Origin: Parascedosporium putredinis
Lineage: Eukaryota; Ascomycota; Sordariomycetes; Microascales; Microascaceae
Length of the DNA stretch: 64,000 bases
NCBI GenBank assembly: GCA_949357655.1
Contig: CASHTG010000021.1
Location: 1,426,001 to 1,490,000 of the forward strand
Reading direction: 5' to 3'
Made by a program: the position numbers and the translations under genes. Positions 11,730 through 23,472 of the stretch are shown one piece after another (position 1 is the stretch's first letter; each line of letters begins with the position of its first letter). Under the pieces are notes generated by a model. It was not told the DNA's origin and searched no databases. It saw only the letters and a list, made by a program, of their open reading frames with translations.

Positions 11730-14071
11730 ATGGGTTGGAGACTCCACGCCGTCCTCACCGTCCTCGGACTGGTATATCTCTGGGTGCGAGCCGCCAGGCA
11801 TCTAGTCCCTCTCCCCGCGTGGTTCAAGTGGGTGATCAAAGGCTACCTCCTCTACACACATGTCGGACTGAGTGTATGGCTGAGCCGAACCTGGATCCCG
11901 CTGCTGTGGTCTTCCGTTCACGAGCTCGTCTCGTCCTTTTGACGCTTGCTCGCCAGACTGCCGCCGAGTCTTCGCGAGCTATCAAAACGACCACTCTTAT
12001 TGCCAGGGCGATAGCTGAGCTGCGATTTGCGAGGATCAACCCCTTACCAAATCCGGGAAAGACGTCAACTGAACCTCCCTCCCCATCCTACAGCTATAAA
12101 CCACTTCGCAAAGATGGCGAAATTCGACTTTTGCAATTCCTACCTGTTGAGAATGGCAATCACGATTCTCCCTTAACCTGCCAGCTTCGCCATTTCCCGT
12201 TATTCAAGTCCCCGGACCACTACGCCCTATCATACTGCTGGGACGACCGCCACACGGAGGACCACATCGAAAACGAAGAGCCCAGTGTCCCTGAGCACAC
12301 GCAACTCCTAGTCTCATCCGATGGCGCGATAAATATCACCCAGAATCTGGCCAACGCCTTGAGAGAGATCAGAAGACAATCACCGACGATTTGGCTATGG
12401 GTAGACCAAGTGTGCATCAATCAGCTAGACAACGCCGAGAAATCGAAACAAATCGTCTTAATGCGCAAGATCTATTCCACCGCCACGCAGGTCCTCGTCT
12501 GGCTCGGCGACGACGCGGACAAGTGCGTCTCCCGCGCCTGTGAGCTCGCCAACGCCCTGGAACCGTCCATCGACAAGCGCAGTTTGCTCTCTAACACCCA
12601 GCAGCTCATCCAGATGGATGACCAGACCTGCGCCGACTACGGGATCCCGCCGCTCATCGAAGCAGTCCCCGGGTACGCCGCGCTCATCACGTTGTTGAAT
12701 CATCCCTGGTTTGTCCGGGCGTGGGTCGTCCAGGAGGTAGCCTACGACAATGCGTGGGTCGTGTCCACGGAGCTAAAGGTACCGCTGCTTACCCTTGTAA
12801 AGGCCCTTTACTTCTGCCTCAAGTCCTTGGTCGACCTCGTCCCCACGATGCGCCCCGATGCCAACCGCGCCCTGCTCTCACTTCTCAACACCGTTGCTGT
12901 CGGCCACATCGAGGCCGGGGGCAGCCTGCTCCACGTCTTGAGCAGACACCGCTGTCGGTATGCCACCCTACCTCAGGACAAGGTATTCGCGTTTCTCGGG
13001 GCCGCGGACGACATAGACCGCCTAAAACTATCCCCCGACTATACTCTCCCGGCGCATACCGTCTTCATCGAAACCGCCGTCGCCATCCTGCAGACCCAGG
13101 ATAATCTCGACATCTTGAGTGTGGCCAAACCTATCGTGCCCGAATCTGACGACCCCGCCCTCCCCGCCAGCTACACAAATGTCATAAGACAAAGGCAGAA
13201 TGCCCGCATCGACCCCTCCCTCTTGCCGAGCTGGGTTCCTAACTGGGACGTGGCTCTTATCGGATTGGCTTTACGGCGCAAGGACGCCAACGGTAGCTAC
13301 ATATACCCCTTTGACGCAACCAGCGGCTCCACGCCAACACTTCAGTTCCGTCTCGCAGACAATAAACTCGGCGTCTCCGGGTACGTCTTCGACGAGATCG
13401 CCAAGGTTGGAGATGTTCACGGATGTGCCGGCCCTCTCAGCGTGTACACCAAATTTCACGTATTTACGCAGTGGGAGAAGCTCTGCTCGGCTTGGAGCAA
13501 TCGCGTATACGAATGCACCGGAGAGAATATGTGGACCGCCTACACATATTGCGTGACTCTGGGAGGCCGCATGGTGCAGCCCTTCGATTTTGATGAGCAT
13601 GAGCAGGCCGACTACGTTGCGAAGGAGTACCTGACATATAGATTCGCCATGAGGAACATGGCTATCATCATGGGGTTGGGTATTAACCCCGGAAACTCCC
13701 CAATGATATTTGGGGCGTTGTTTGCCCTTGTAACCACTGTCACTGTGCTCGCAAATGAAGTTTTCAAGATGCTCGGTATAAGCGTGTGCTCCACCGGCTC
13801 CATTTCGCAATCCTTCACGAACCTACTTACGGGATCATCAGGTCGTCGCCTACTCGTCACGAAAGGTGGTTTAATAGGTCTAACAGTGCCCGATGCCCAA
13901 CCCGGCGATCGCCTTGCCTTGTTAGCCGGAAGTGCGGTGCCCATTGTACTTCGCCCCAAGGATCACGGGTCGGAGACCTGCTGGGAGATTGTAGGGGATG
14001 CGTATGTACACGGCGTCATGCATGGGGAGAGATTTGACGGGCCGCAGTGTGGGACGCTTTGGATCGTTTGA
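11730..14071 (+). CDS. HET-domain (heterokaryon incompatibility) protein with N-terminal membrane segment
   Basis: Member of the fungal HET family, which controls non-self recognition and programmed cell death after hyphal fusion. HET signatures: YALSYCWDDRH, NLANALREIR, IWLWVDQVCINQ, KIYSTATQVLVWLGD and HPWFVRAWVVQEV. The usual C-terminal block follows (GRRLLVTKGGLIGLTVPDAQ ... VHGVMHGERF). The ATG at 11730 opens a frame with hydrophobic segments (LHAVLTVLGLVYLWV and a Trp-rich second one) that ends after about 70 codons. Adding one T to the T-run at 11936-11939 joins it smoothly to the HET frame (LARQTAAESSRAIKT), giving 780 residues. If that base is not really missing, translation would start at the ATG at 11876 (731 residues). 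Another hydrophobic stretch (GALFALVTTVTVLANEV) lies near the C-terminus. Partner and trigger unknown. Confidence 0.88.
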
Positions 14072-14974
14072 AGTTATTGTGCCGGCATACCCCAAACCGA
14101 GAGTTCCATACTCGTTGAAATACCAATTTTGTTGATTAAATCAAAAGAGCCCGAAGCAGTGTCTCCTGCTTCATACTCCACTATGACCCTCAGAAGAGTA
14201 TATGAGGTGGTGAACAAGATGATAGGATGATAAATAAAATGCCTCTCAAGAGAGGGGCTCGTCCCTTGCGTATCTCGTCTCACTGAATATTCCACCGAAG
14301 CTGTAAAAGCGGGATGAAGAGAAAAGACAAAAGCCCCAAAGAAAGATGCTAAAAGGAACCCGGAGGTATTGAAGCCGCGGAGAGAATGAGGGGCTTTCAT
14401 GACGAAGCCCTGCGAAGCCATCTGCAGCTGAATTTCCAGCAGTCGTCGCAACCTTGAGCAATCAATAAGATTCCATCAATGAAAGGATATCCGGGGTGCG
14501 TCGAGCTAGTCACGCCCTTGGTAAGAACAAGCCAAAGTCCGCCGATACCGATCCATCGCGGGATCTGGGCAGCGCCCTAGAAGGCAACTCCCCGCCGAGA
14601 TGAAGGACGGTTCTGGTTCCCACGGGTGTGGGCTCAGGTGCCATTACCTCGATGCGCCGCGCTCTCGTTGGTGGAATTTGCCCCGTTTCGGAGCTCGACA
14701 GCGCTAGATTGGTGGCCGGGGGTGAGGAAGGGCCCCACGACAACATTCGGCCACGATACTACAATAGGTAAAGAGGGGTGGAGCTCAGTGATTGAACAAT
14801 GCGCACTCGCAAGCATTGCGCGCCGGCCTCCGCTGCACACGAGGAGAATAAGGAGAGGGAAAAAAAAGGCGCTACGAGGTTTCGTATAAATCAGACGAAA
14901 AGCCACATGCGACGATCTCATGCTCCCCCTTACGAAGAGCTGAAGCCCTGCAAGAGTAACCGGACATCGCAACC
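14072..14974. promoter_or_regulatory. Upstream region of PL4 gene
   Basis: No gene recognised. A TATA-like element (CGTATAAATC, 14883-14892) lies about 90 bp before the rhamnogalacturonan lyase start codon. Confidence 0.45.
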
Positions 14975-16915
14975 ATGTTTATTCTCACGGCTCTCTACGC
15001 CTTCTTGTTTTGGCCGGCCGTGGCCTTGGCCGCTTGGGGCTACACGGACTCGGGTGGCAACTACATCATTGACTCCGGCTCCAACCTCGTCATCAGCGTC
15101 AGCAAGACCAACGGTGACATCAACTCCATCAAGTACAAGGGCCAAGAGTTCAATGGCTGGAGCGGAAAGAACACGTGAGTTTATCGAGCTGCTGGAACTG
15201 AGCAAGGACACCGCGCTGCTTCCTCCCTAGCATGTGTGCTAACGACGGCCACTTACAGCCACGTCGAATCTGGATTGGGAACCAGCACGGTTTCCATTGC
15301 CACGTACGGCAGCAATGTCATCAAGGTGTCGGTTCAATTTGGCACTCTCAAGCATTACATCGTGATGCGCTATGGCAACAACAATGTATACCTCTTCACC
15401 AACAAGGCCGACGATAGCGTCTCGGCCATGCGCTACATTGTGCGCATCAAGGGTGGCATCTTCAGCCACGCCTCCACCGATGCCGGTACGTACATTGCCG
15501 ACAGGTCGCTCCGCCCGCAGCGCCAAGCCTAACCATGCTAATTACGCCCGCTCGCAGACTTCTACGATAACGGCAGCTCGTACATTGAAGCGTCTGATGT
15601 AAGCATCAACAGCGCTGGCGTTACCAAGAGCAAGCACTACCAAGGAAACACCTATGGCCGCACTATGGACTGTAAGTCTTCACAAATTTTCCTTTCTGTT
15701 TTCTCTATCTACATTTTCCGGCGCTGACACTGTTGGAACGAAAAGACGACTACATTGGACGTACCACTGGTAGCGTTGGCCTCTACCTCATTCGATCAAA
15801 CCATGAAAAGGCATCCGGCGGCCCCTTCTTCCGTTCTCTCCTCACCCGCGCCGATACCAGCGGCGAGGATCTGTACGAGATCTACTACTACAACATGGGC
15901 CACACCGACCCCATGCGCGTCGGTCTCCAAGGCCCCACCGTTCTCTCCTTCACCGACGGCGGCGCGCCCAACTCCAACCTCTTTGCGCGCAACGCCGACT
16001 GGACTTGGGTGGACGATCTCGGGGTACGTTCCCTCCAACTTATTTCACCAAAACCCCTTTCCTCCGTGGCGTTAATGCTAACAAATTTCGCAGCTTGACG
16101 GATGGACCAAGTGGGGTGACCGCGGCTACGCCTCCGGCGTGGGAATCGCCAACATGAAGTCCGGTTACACTTACACCGTTGGCCTCTCCAACACCAACGC
16201 CCAATACTGGGGCACCGCAGCCTCCAGCGGCGGTTCCTGGTCGATCAAGAAGGTGATTCCGGGAACGTACACCCTCACCGTGTACAAGGACGAGCTGGAA
16301 GTCTACACCGGCTCCGTCACCGTGAACAAGGGCGCCGGTACTGCCGTCAACACCCTCACCCCCACCGACCCCGCCGACGACGCCGCCATCTGGCGTATTG
16401 GTGAGTGGGATGGCACGCCTCGCGGTTTCCTCAACTTCGAGGACAAGCCCATGAAGCCCACCTATATGCACCCCTCCGACAAGCGCCTCGCTAGCTGGGA
16501 CCCTGCCAACTTCATCGTCGGCACCACGGCGGCCAACGGCTTCCCGGGCTACATGTGGCAGGACATCAACAACAACCATATCATCTACTTCCGCCTCACC
16601 CAGGATCAGCTTGCCAAGGATCACAAGATTCGTTTGGGCATCACGGAGGCGTACATCAATGGCCGCCCCACCATTTCCGTCAACAGCTGGTCCGGCACGA
16701 TCCCTGCGGCCACGAACCAGGCCAAGACGCGAAGTCTTACCGTTGGTACCTATCGCGGAAACAATGTCAAGCTCGAGTTTACCGTACCTGCCAGCGCCTT
16801 CAAGCAAAGCACGAGCGAGTACCAAATCCTGACCATCAACATCGTGACGGGAAGCTCCGGCACCGGCTATCTCAGCGGCGGCGTCGCATTCGATTGCATC
16901 GACATGCTGGTTTAG
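14975..16915 (+). CDS. rglA: Rhamnogalacturonan lyase, polysaccharide lyase family 4
   Basis: Secreted enzyme that cleaves the rhamnose-galacturonate backbone of pectin (rhamnogalacturonan I) by beta-elimination. Five exons, 14975..15174, 15259..15485, 15558..15671, 15746..16023 and 16094..16915, join without a frame break into 546 residues, the length of RglA-type enzymes. A signal peptide (FILTALYAFLFWPAVALA) precedes the catalytic beta-sandwich, which starts WGYTDSGGNYIIDSGSN. The fibronectin-III-like middle domain (about YTYTVGLSNTNAQYWG to TLTVYKDELEVYTG) and the C-terminal CBM-like jelly roll (WDPANFIVGTTAANG onward) are both recognisable. With AA9 and CE1 it marks a plant-cell-wall lifestyle. 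The symbol follows the Aspergillus RglA group by overall length and architecture. Confidence 0.93.
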
Positions 16916-17483
16916 TATCTCAACAAATGTTGGTTTGCGGATATGGAATACAGATTTTCATGTAAATATAGCTTAAGACATGGGGGCTACTCAATAATAG
17001 CGTAGAGGCTCGTCCTGTCATGTATATAGTGATATATTATATGTCCCCAATCTGACAATCTTAGCAGCTGTTGTCTCACATTGCATTGTCAGCTTTTGCT
17101 GAAGCCCAGCTTAATCGGCTCTAACGCTACGCGAGGAAGTTCAAACTGAAGGTTACATGTTTGATATTTGTAGCAGAGAAGTCCGCAATTGATGTCGAGA
17201 ACGGAGGTAATCAGGGCTTATAGACATGCTACGGGATGTGGTGAGCTGCTACACACTACTAAGACATCACATCACTTAAGTATGTTCAAGGCTTATCCTA
17301 GACTAAAGGCGCATGTATATTTACTTCCTCGTGTTAGGTACATAACGAGAAGCGGCGCTAGCTGTCATGGAGCACGGTTACGGTTCATCCCCTGTCACTC
17401 ATCGACATAGATAGCAACTGGGCACAAGGTTTCCGATTGTGTGGTGTTCCAGTGTTAGCCTAGTTTTCATCTTGATCCGCTGC
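16916..17483. other. Convergent intergenic region (PL4 / THI5)
   Basis: 3' flanks of two converging genes; AT-rich with ATATATT-type stretches that may serve 3'-end formation. No gene seen. Confidence 0.45.
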
Positions 17484-18706
17484 TTAGACGGCGAGGCGGT
17501 GGAAGCCGCCGTGGGCGGCCACATCCTGCTGAAGCTTGGCAATTCTCTTCTGATCGCCCGTCGGATCCGCCGATTCTTCTTCGAGGGCCCAGTCAAGGAA
17601 GGCGTTGGTGTAGTTGGGCTCAAAGGCGGCATCCAAGACACCAAGGCGCTTTCCGTACTTGGTGACCTTGTCCCAGTCCCGCCTGACATTCTTCAGATCC
17701 TTGGAGAAGTAGGCGAAACTGCGCTCAAAGATCTTGCGGTTCAGCTCCGTGCCCATGACGGGCTTGAAGTCGACGTACTCGGCCCAAGCCTTTTCAGGCT
17801 CCTGAATGACAAAGTCGGTCGCCTTCTTCACGGCGCGCATGAACGCGCGGACCTTTTCCGGGTTCTCGCGCACGAAGCGCTCGTTGCCAATGTACAAGAT
17901 GGTGCAAAAGCAGCAGCAGCCGAGCTCGGCCAACTCGTCGATACGGAGCATCTGGACGTCAGTCTTTGGGCGGCCCTGCGCGGCGAGCCACTCCTCGAGC
18001 TCCACCATCTGCACATTCTCGAGGCCGATGCCGGCGTCGATGCTGCCCTTGATGATGGCCTTGGAGACGTTCATGCCGCAACGCACGGAGGTGTAGTCGT
18101 CGGGAGACATGCCGTAGTGGGAGGTGAGCTCGTCGATTTGGATCTTGCCAAATTCTCCGACGTAGCCGATGCGCTTGCCCTTGAGGCTGCGGAAGTCGGT
18201 CGTGATTCCCGAGTCCTTGAGATAGACGACGCCCGTGAAGGGCTCGTCGAGGAGGCTTCCGATGGAAATCACGGGGAAGTTTCGTGCTTTAGCCTAATGC
18301 AAGCCATCAGTACAGACCTCAGCATTGCTAGAAAACTTTGGGTTGCTTACAGCAAGGGTATGAATCATGGCCTTGAACCCAAGATCCACCTTTTCAGTTC
18401 CGATGATTTCGGTCACATCCTGCATAGCAATATGACAGTATTAGTTTTCTGGGGTGTCCTTTACCGCCACTCTCTAGCTCCCATGATCGGAGTCGGCATC
18501 GACCTACGCTGGGGTCATTCGGCTCAAGAAGCGCAACCTTGACTCCTTCATCGGCGAAGAAGCCCTTGGCCTGCGCAAGATAAAGGGGGCGTGGTAAGGC
18601 GTCGCGTGCCTAAACATCATCAGCCTCTATCACTCCTTACACCATTATTCCCTAGTTGATCAGCGCTATACCAGTTGGTCAGAAAAGTGATCTTTTCAGT
18701 CGACAT
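17484..18706 (-). CDS. NMT1: HMP-phosphate synthase (thiamine pyrimidine biosynthesis), THI5/NMT1
   Basis: Makes the pyrimidine half of thiamine, 4-amino-5-hydroxymethyl-2-methylpyrimidine phosphate, from PLP and an active-site histidine; the protein is a single-turnover suicide enzyme. Exons complement(18672..18706, 18508..18609, 18351..18419, 17484..18293). One C is missing from the C-run at 18585-18589; with it the exons sum exactly to 338 residues. In that numbering the PLP lysine (Lys62) and donor histidine (His66) fall in FKAMIHT, and the iron-binding CCCFC motif at 195-199, the same positions as in yeast THI5. The N-terminus MSTEKITFLTNW is typical and there is no targeting peptide. 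Expression is almost certainly controlled by the TPP riboswitch in the 5' leader. Confidence 0.95.
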
Positions 18707-18737
18707 GGTGGCGGGTCAAGCGTGAATGCTGGGAGGG

Positions 18738-18785
18738 TTAGTACGACCAGACGGCGGGGATTTTGGGGAAATTGTAAAGAAGCAT
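18738..18785 (-). promoter_or_regulatory. Upstream ORF in retained NMT1 leader intron
   Basis: An ATG formed by the 3' strand of P1 opens a 15-codon frame (MLLYNFPKIPAVWSY) whose TAA stop is part of the TACTAAC branch point. It would be translated only when the leader intron is retained or spliced from the aptamer-internal donor, and would then compete with the NMT1 start. Confidence 0.55.
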
Positions 18786-18936
18786 GTCCTTCCGCTGGAA
18801 TTATCCAGATCAAGTTCACCGGTATTTCTCAGATCAATTCTCGTCGACGCACTCTTTCAGGCAAAGCCAGCCGATACAACAGCCTCGACTTTGTGACTAG
18901 GGAGATACGCCGACTCAAATCGAACACCCGGATGCT
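18781..18936 (-). promoter_or_regulatory. TPP riboswitch (THI element) in NMT1 5' leader
   Basis: On the minus strand the conserved thiamine-pyrophosphate aptamer core is present: CTGAGAAATACC (pyrimidine-binding J3/2 side) and TGATCTGGATAATTCCAGCG followed by GAAGGA (pyrophosphate-binding P4/P5 side). P1 is closed by AGCATCC at the 5' end (18930-18936) and GGACATGCT at the 3' end (18781-18789). GGGTGTTC and GGTGAAC form P2. P3 is extended by a variable stem-loop of about 80 nt, as is usual in fungi. It lies 75 nt upstream of the start codon, inside a predicted 5'-UTR intron, the arrangement known from Neurospora NMT1, where TPP switches splice-site choice and lowers expression. Confidence 0.93.
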
Positions 18937-18954
18937 ATCCTTGTGTATAGTTAC

Positions 18955-20736
18955 CTTGATCCACGAATTCCATTGTAGAGACATCCTGTCCTGCAGGATC
19001 GCCGTACCACAGGTGTCCTAAACGTCAAGTGTTGTATGTAATAATAGATCTTGAAAAGTAGCTGATGATGGTCAATAGAATAAACGGGGTGATAAAATCA
19101 TAGCCTGTTGTACATCAGTCCAGTTCGAGAGATGCTATTTATACGCGTCACTGATGCCCGCGGAGATCAGTCATCAAATAATATTCGCTCACATCCACAT
19201 GTGCCCTATGAGGGGTAAATCGAGATTGTCCAGATGTTTGCCAATCAGATACATTCTTTCTGAAAATCGGCGATTCGCGCAGAAAAGCGTGACGCATACG
19301 AAAACACACCATCTCATGACGATCCCCGATTGGTTTTGTAGGAATCCAAACCCCACCGTGCCCTCGGTAATCAAGCCGATAGCGGCTCTAACATTAATAT
19401 CGGCGTTAGGCCAAGTCCTGAGGGCGGGAGGAGAAGGCCAACCGTTGCTTCAAACTTCACGCCTAGTCGAGAGAAGCCGTCAGGTTGGGGTTAGCAGCGG
19501 GTTAGCATGTTCAGGGTCTCTCATGCCACCCATTACTAGTTTGTTTCTTCTACAAGTAGTCTTATAGAGGACATTCGTGACATTGACCGGGCATCAACAT
19601 CTATAGATATTGTAGTGGAAAGAGTGTTTCAGCAAAGGACCAGAACTGTTCGGCTTCAAGGGGATGGAAAGTTCAAGAGCTGCGGAATACGTCGAGTTAC
19701 GGGAAACTGGTTTGACGCAGAGATCTCCCAATGTCTACATCACCGAGGGATGTTCTATCGATGACGAGGTGCTTGTCAACTCCCAGGCCAGGGTATCAAA
19801 GAAGCGCCTTTTTGTTCGGGGTTTGGTCTGAAGTCTTTAATAAGGACCCTCAATCAAGGTGGAATGAAAGGGGCAACCCCAAAAAAGAAAAAAAAAAGAA
19901 AAGGTTAGATTGTGAGAGAGTGAAAATGATCGTGGAACAACTAGCTAAGACTGCGATATCAACTGGACCGCAACGTTGAAATAATTTGCGCCCTTCGGCC
20001 TTGTCGCTGCCCGAATCGACCGATAAGGCCGTGGACCGATGGCTTAGTTGATATTCCTTAGAGCCGTCTTTGGAACTTCTTTTCTCTAGGGGATATTATT
20101 TGGAATTTCGATTTGACCGCAGCGACCAGGTAGTTGATAAATCGAGAGTGGGGAGCCCACCAATTGTAACGGCTTTTCGAGTCGCTTTCTCAGTAACTTT
20201 CTCAGTAGCCCCCTTGCAAGCAGGTCCAGGTTGCTGGTGCCCCACATGTCGCGGGTAGTTCGGCGTAGACCGCAGCTCCAGAGTAGTATTCACAGCATCA
20301 AATACTTGTTCAGCTTGGACAGGAACCAAGCATAGCCACGCCCATGCTTACTTGCAATGAGCAACCCAACAACATTATTCAGTCAAACTATGCAAATCGT
20401 AGCAAAGACAACGGGAAGAAAGAGAAAAAAAGAAGGGAACTGCCGGAGATAAGGAGATGGCGGAACGCGTATCCCCAGACAGGGGTTGCGTGAAGCTGTG
20501 TGGGAAGGTGACCGTTGTTGCTGACTTGTGGAAGGGGGAGACCATCACCAGTCCTAGTCACTAGCCAAAATAGTAGGGAAATCTTTCAAGGATGATCTTT
20601 GTCGACCGCATATGAAGCGAGAAAAGAAGAAACTATATAAAATGCTCGCAATCGCCCTTAAAGACCATTCCTCGCAATCTTTTCATCAACTCTCAAGTCA
20701 CGCACACCACAAACTTTCTACACACGTCATTCCACG
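18955..20736. other. Intergenic between NMT1 leader and secreted-protein gene
   Basis: No gene recognised. Includes the NMT1 promoter. A TATA box (TATATAA, 20634-20640) about 100 bp before the secreted-protein start is clear. Confidence 0.5.
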
Positions 20737-21826
20737 ATGAAGTTCTCCATCTACGCACTCGTTGTCGGCGCAGCCTTCGCTGCTGTAAGTGATCACTTGC
20801 GGTCTACATGCTGATGCCCGTACTTGACAGCTGGGCATGGGTTGTTAATGTTCTGCGAGGTCTAACTCTGTATTCCACTTATAGGCAACGCCATTGGACA
20901 TGATCGATGAAATCGAGGCCAGCGGTGAGATCCCTCCGCTCTTGTGGACTGGTCAAATCGAGATTGGAGGAGACAATGTCACTCTCACTGGTTCCGCCGA
21001 GGTAGGTTTGAGTACGATGGGCTTCTGGCATGTTACACACTAGTTGCTTACCATTCACTGTTCCTATAGGAAATTTATAACCAGATCGTTGCCATCAACC
21101 CCAACTATGATGATGAGCTTGGCGTCTAGGGCTGGAGGGAAATGAGCAACCAGACTGCCAGCCAGCTGGAAAAGCGGCGCGATCCTATCGACACTGCGGT
21201 GTGTAGCTCTTATTCATCTCAGTAACTCTTAGAGTTGTTCAACAGTCACTAACTAAGCGATCATCTAGAGCCTCAACTGCAATGTTGGGGGTGGCGCGGA
21301 GCCTTTGTGGATCCTAAATGGCATTAGTTACCTCTACGTAAGTGCTTCCCTGTTCCTCGAATCACGACTGTTGTTACGGGTTTTAACATGACTTTATATG
21401 TTTTCATCCATTAGGGACTCGGTAATGGTGGCTGCCGCGCCCCGGCTGGTTGGGGTGGTTGCAGTCGGACCAGCTGTTCCTACAACGCCGCAATCTGGCT
21501 GTGCAACGATCGTACTGTCCCCGTAACGATCCCTTGCAAATATGTAGCCGAGTAAGTGTTGACTGACGTAATGCCGCACTCTGATGATCGACTAACCCTG
21601 TCTATCAGCAATGCGGCTGGAATTCACGAGAAATGCAAGCACTGGGTGTACGACCCGCCGGCTCCCCGTCGTACGAATGGAGAGTATGATTACTACACGA
21701 ATGGGCAGGTACGTTGCTTTCAGCGCTCGAACGTGTAGTGCATGAATACACGCGCTAACAATACCCTTGCAGATTTTCTCCTTTGATAAGACCTGGAACG
21801 TTATCGTCAAGTCAACCAACTGCTAG
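20737..21826 (+). pseudogene. Small secreted cysteine-rich preproprotein with in-frame stop
   Basis: Function unknown. Seven exons fit in frame: 20737..20784, 20885..21001, 21070..21198, 21269..21337, 21415..21551, 21609..21708 and 21773..21826 (218 codons in all). A clean signal peptide (MKFSIYALVVGAAFAAATP) is followed by a pro-region ending in the kexin-like site LEKR, then a Cys/Gly-rich mature part (LNCNVGGG, LGNGGCRAPAGWGGC, NAAIWLCND, ending KSTNC). A TAG at 21127-21129 in exon 3 interrupts the pro-region, 24 codons before LEKR; all later exons keep splice sites and frame. The allele is either recently inactivated or carries a base error. The layout resembles fungal secreted effector-like proteins; I do not recognise a characterised relative. 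Confidence 0.7.
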
Positions 21827-23472
21827 ATGCCGGGCCATCTTCCCGCCAATGTCACGCCCGTCTTCCTCAAGTCGGGCTTGCGTCTGGTCCGAAATTGTCA
21901 ATAAGCTTTCCTCTAGCCCTCTTTACTAGCCGGTAATTTAGGAGCTGAGGAGAGAGGAGCTAACGCAGCGGATGGTAACTAATTCCGACGGGCAGTGATG
22001 GATGTGGGACATTCCCGAGGTACACTAGCTAGGGGTTGGACTGGGGCGCGATGGGGTGGGGAGTTATGAACGCCATCCGAGAAGTCAGCACGGACATTCC
22101 TTTCACGATGGCCCACCGGCAGTGGCGTAGATTTATTGTCTTCTTAAGTGTTCTGCGCTTTTAAATTGATATAATGGGGTATGATTCCTCCTCCCTCTCC
22201 GCTAGAAATGTATATCCTATGATTTGGCACGTACGTTTATGTGCTTGGTACATACTGCGATATAAGATCAGACACGGCAGTGGACCAGATAGGCCAGATA
22301 CGTCTTTCGCCTCGTGGACATGCTTGATTGACGCAAGTGTGACCAATACCAATACCTGAGCGCTGGGTGACGGCTTGAGATGACTGACACGCACGACTGC
22401 TTATGATTGCGCCTTAAAGACTATTTGATACAATCTTTCCTACCAAATACGCCTTTAACCGCAGCAGACCCTTCCTGAGACACTACCGACTAGCTGACCC
22501 GCACATATCCTGGCTTGTAACTTGCCACGTCGTTTCACGTTGGTCCGTGGCGTCACAAATGAAGGTGATTGGACTTTCCCTATAAATGGAATGGCTGAGA
22601 CTATTCAGCACATACGACCATAGCTCGTAGAAAATTGAGGGTCCCGTCCGCTCCCTGTACACAAGCTGCGAAGCGCCGGACTAGTAGTTGGGTCGGTGAC
22701 GACCAGCGAATCCCCGGTGTTGTATGTCTTTTTTTTTTTTTTTTCTTTTCTTTTTCTCTTTTTTTTTTAACCATCTCCATCGTCTTGCGCGCAGATAGAT
22801 TTTGGTGTAGGGAAGCGAATAAGGGTAGAACAGTGGTGCTGTAGGTCACGATAAGGAGCATCCATCGAGTTGAAGGTTGGTCTAAGTCAATAATTGAGAC
22901 GCGGGCCCTTTTTGCCCCGAGAGGCCGATGGTTGTCGGGGCTTGGCAACCCACTTGCAGTTGCTTGACATGTCAGAACCCTTCCAGGCTGCTACATGTAC
23001 TTTCTGTGCCAAGAGCTCTCAGCGGCTGATGATGAGAAAGGAATCCCTCCGCCCACTATTCACCAACTAACCCCAATATTAGAGAGGCACTACATATAAC
23101 TGAAGAGGGTTTAACATGGGAAGATCAATTGGTGAATGTGAGGAATGTACAGTGGATTCCTCCGTAACCCACGGATAAATCCGCGGAGGGGCGGGTTGGC
23201 GGGCACTCTTTCCCCGAGAATCGATCAATTCTAGGAAGGGGCACGGACCACGGCCGTGCGAAGACTAATTCCATCAACAAACCGAGGCTCCGCGCCTCCC
23301 GCTTGTTCGTTCTCATCTGTCAACTTCAGACAAAACATCAGTAACGGAAGTGCGGAGTTGTCCAATCTCAGATTCCATCTAATAATCATTTCTTTCCTCT
23401 TCAACTCGCAGGCAACAACAAAGGATTGTTCAAGAAAAAGGAAATATCTCGAAAAGCAACCTATCAGCCAAG
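21827..23472. other. Intergenic region
   Basis: No gene recognised. Holds a T-rich tract at about 22725-22771 with only a few C interruptions, and purine/pyrimidine-rich sequence near the MAPEG gene. Confidence 0.45.

Larger units (their letters stand above)
18729..18954 (-). promoter_or_regulatory. Predicted riboswitch-containing 5'-UTR intron of NMT1
   Basis: Candidate donor AAG|GTAACT at 18954, perfect branch point TACTAAC (18737-18743) and acceptor CCCAG ending at 18729 bracket the whole aptamer. A second GT (CCG|GTGAAC, about 18815) sits inside the aptamer and could be the alternative donor released or masked by TPP. Inferred by analogy with Neurospora NMT1; not tested. Confidence 0.6.

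Noticed and set aside
16040..16825. Long minus-strand open frame opposite the PL4 gene
   Set aside because: Same reason; the plus strand encodes a clear rhamnogalacturonan lyase.
17439..18542. Long plus-strand open frame (367 codons) opposite NMT1
   Set aside because: Antisense to a fully recognisable thiamine gene, crosses its introns, and shows no domain of its own.
22725..22771. T-rich tract as a possible transposon poly-A tail
   Set aside because: No flanking target-site duplication or element-like coding sequence was seen; treated as low complexity.
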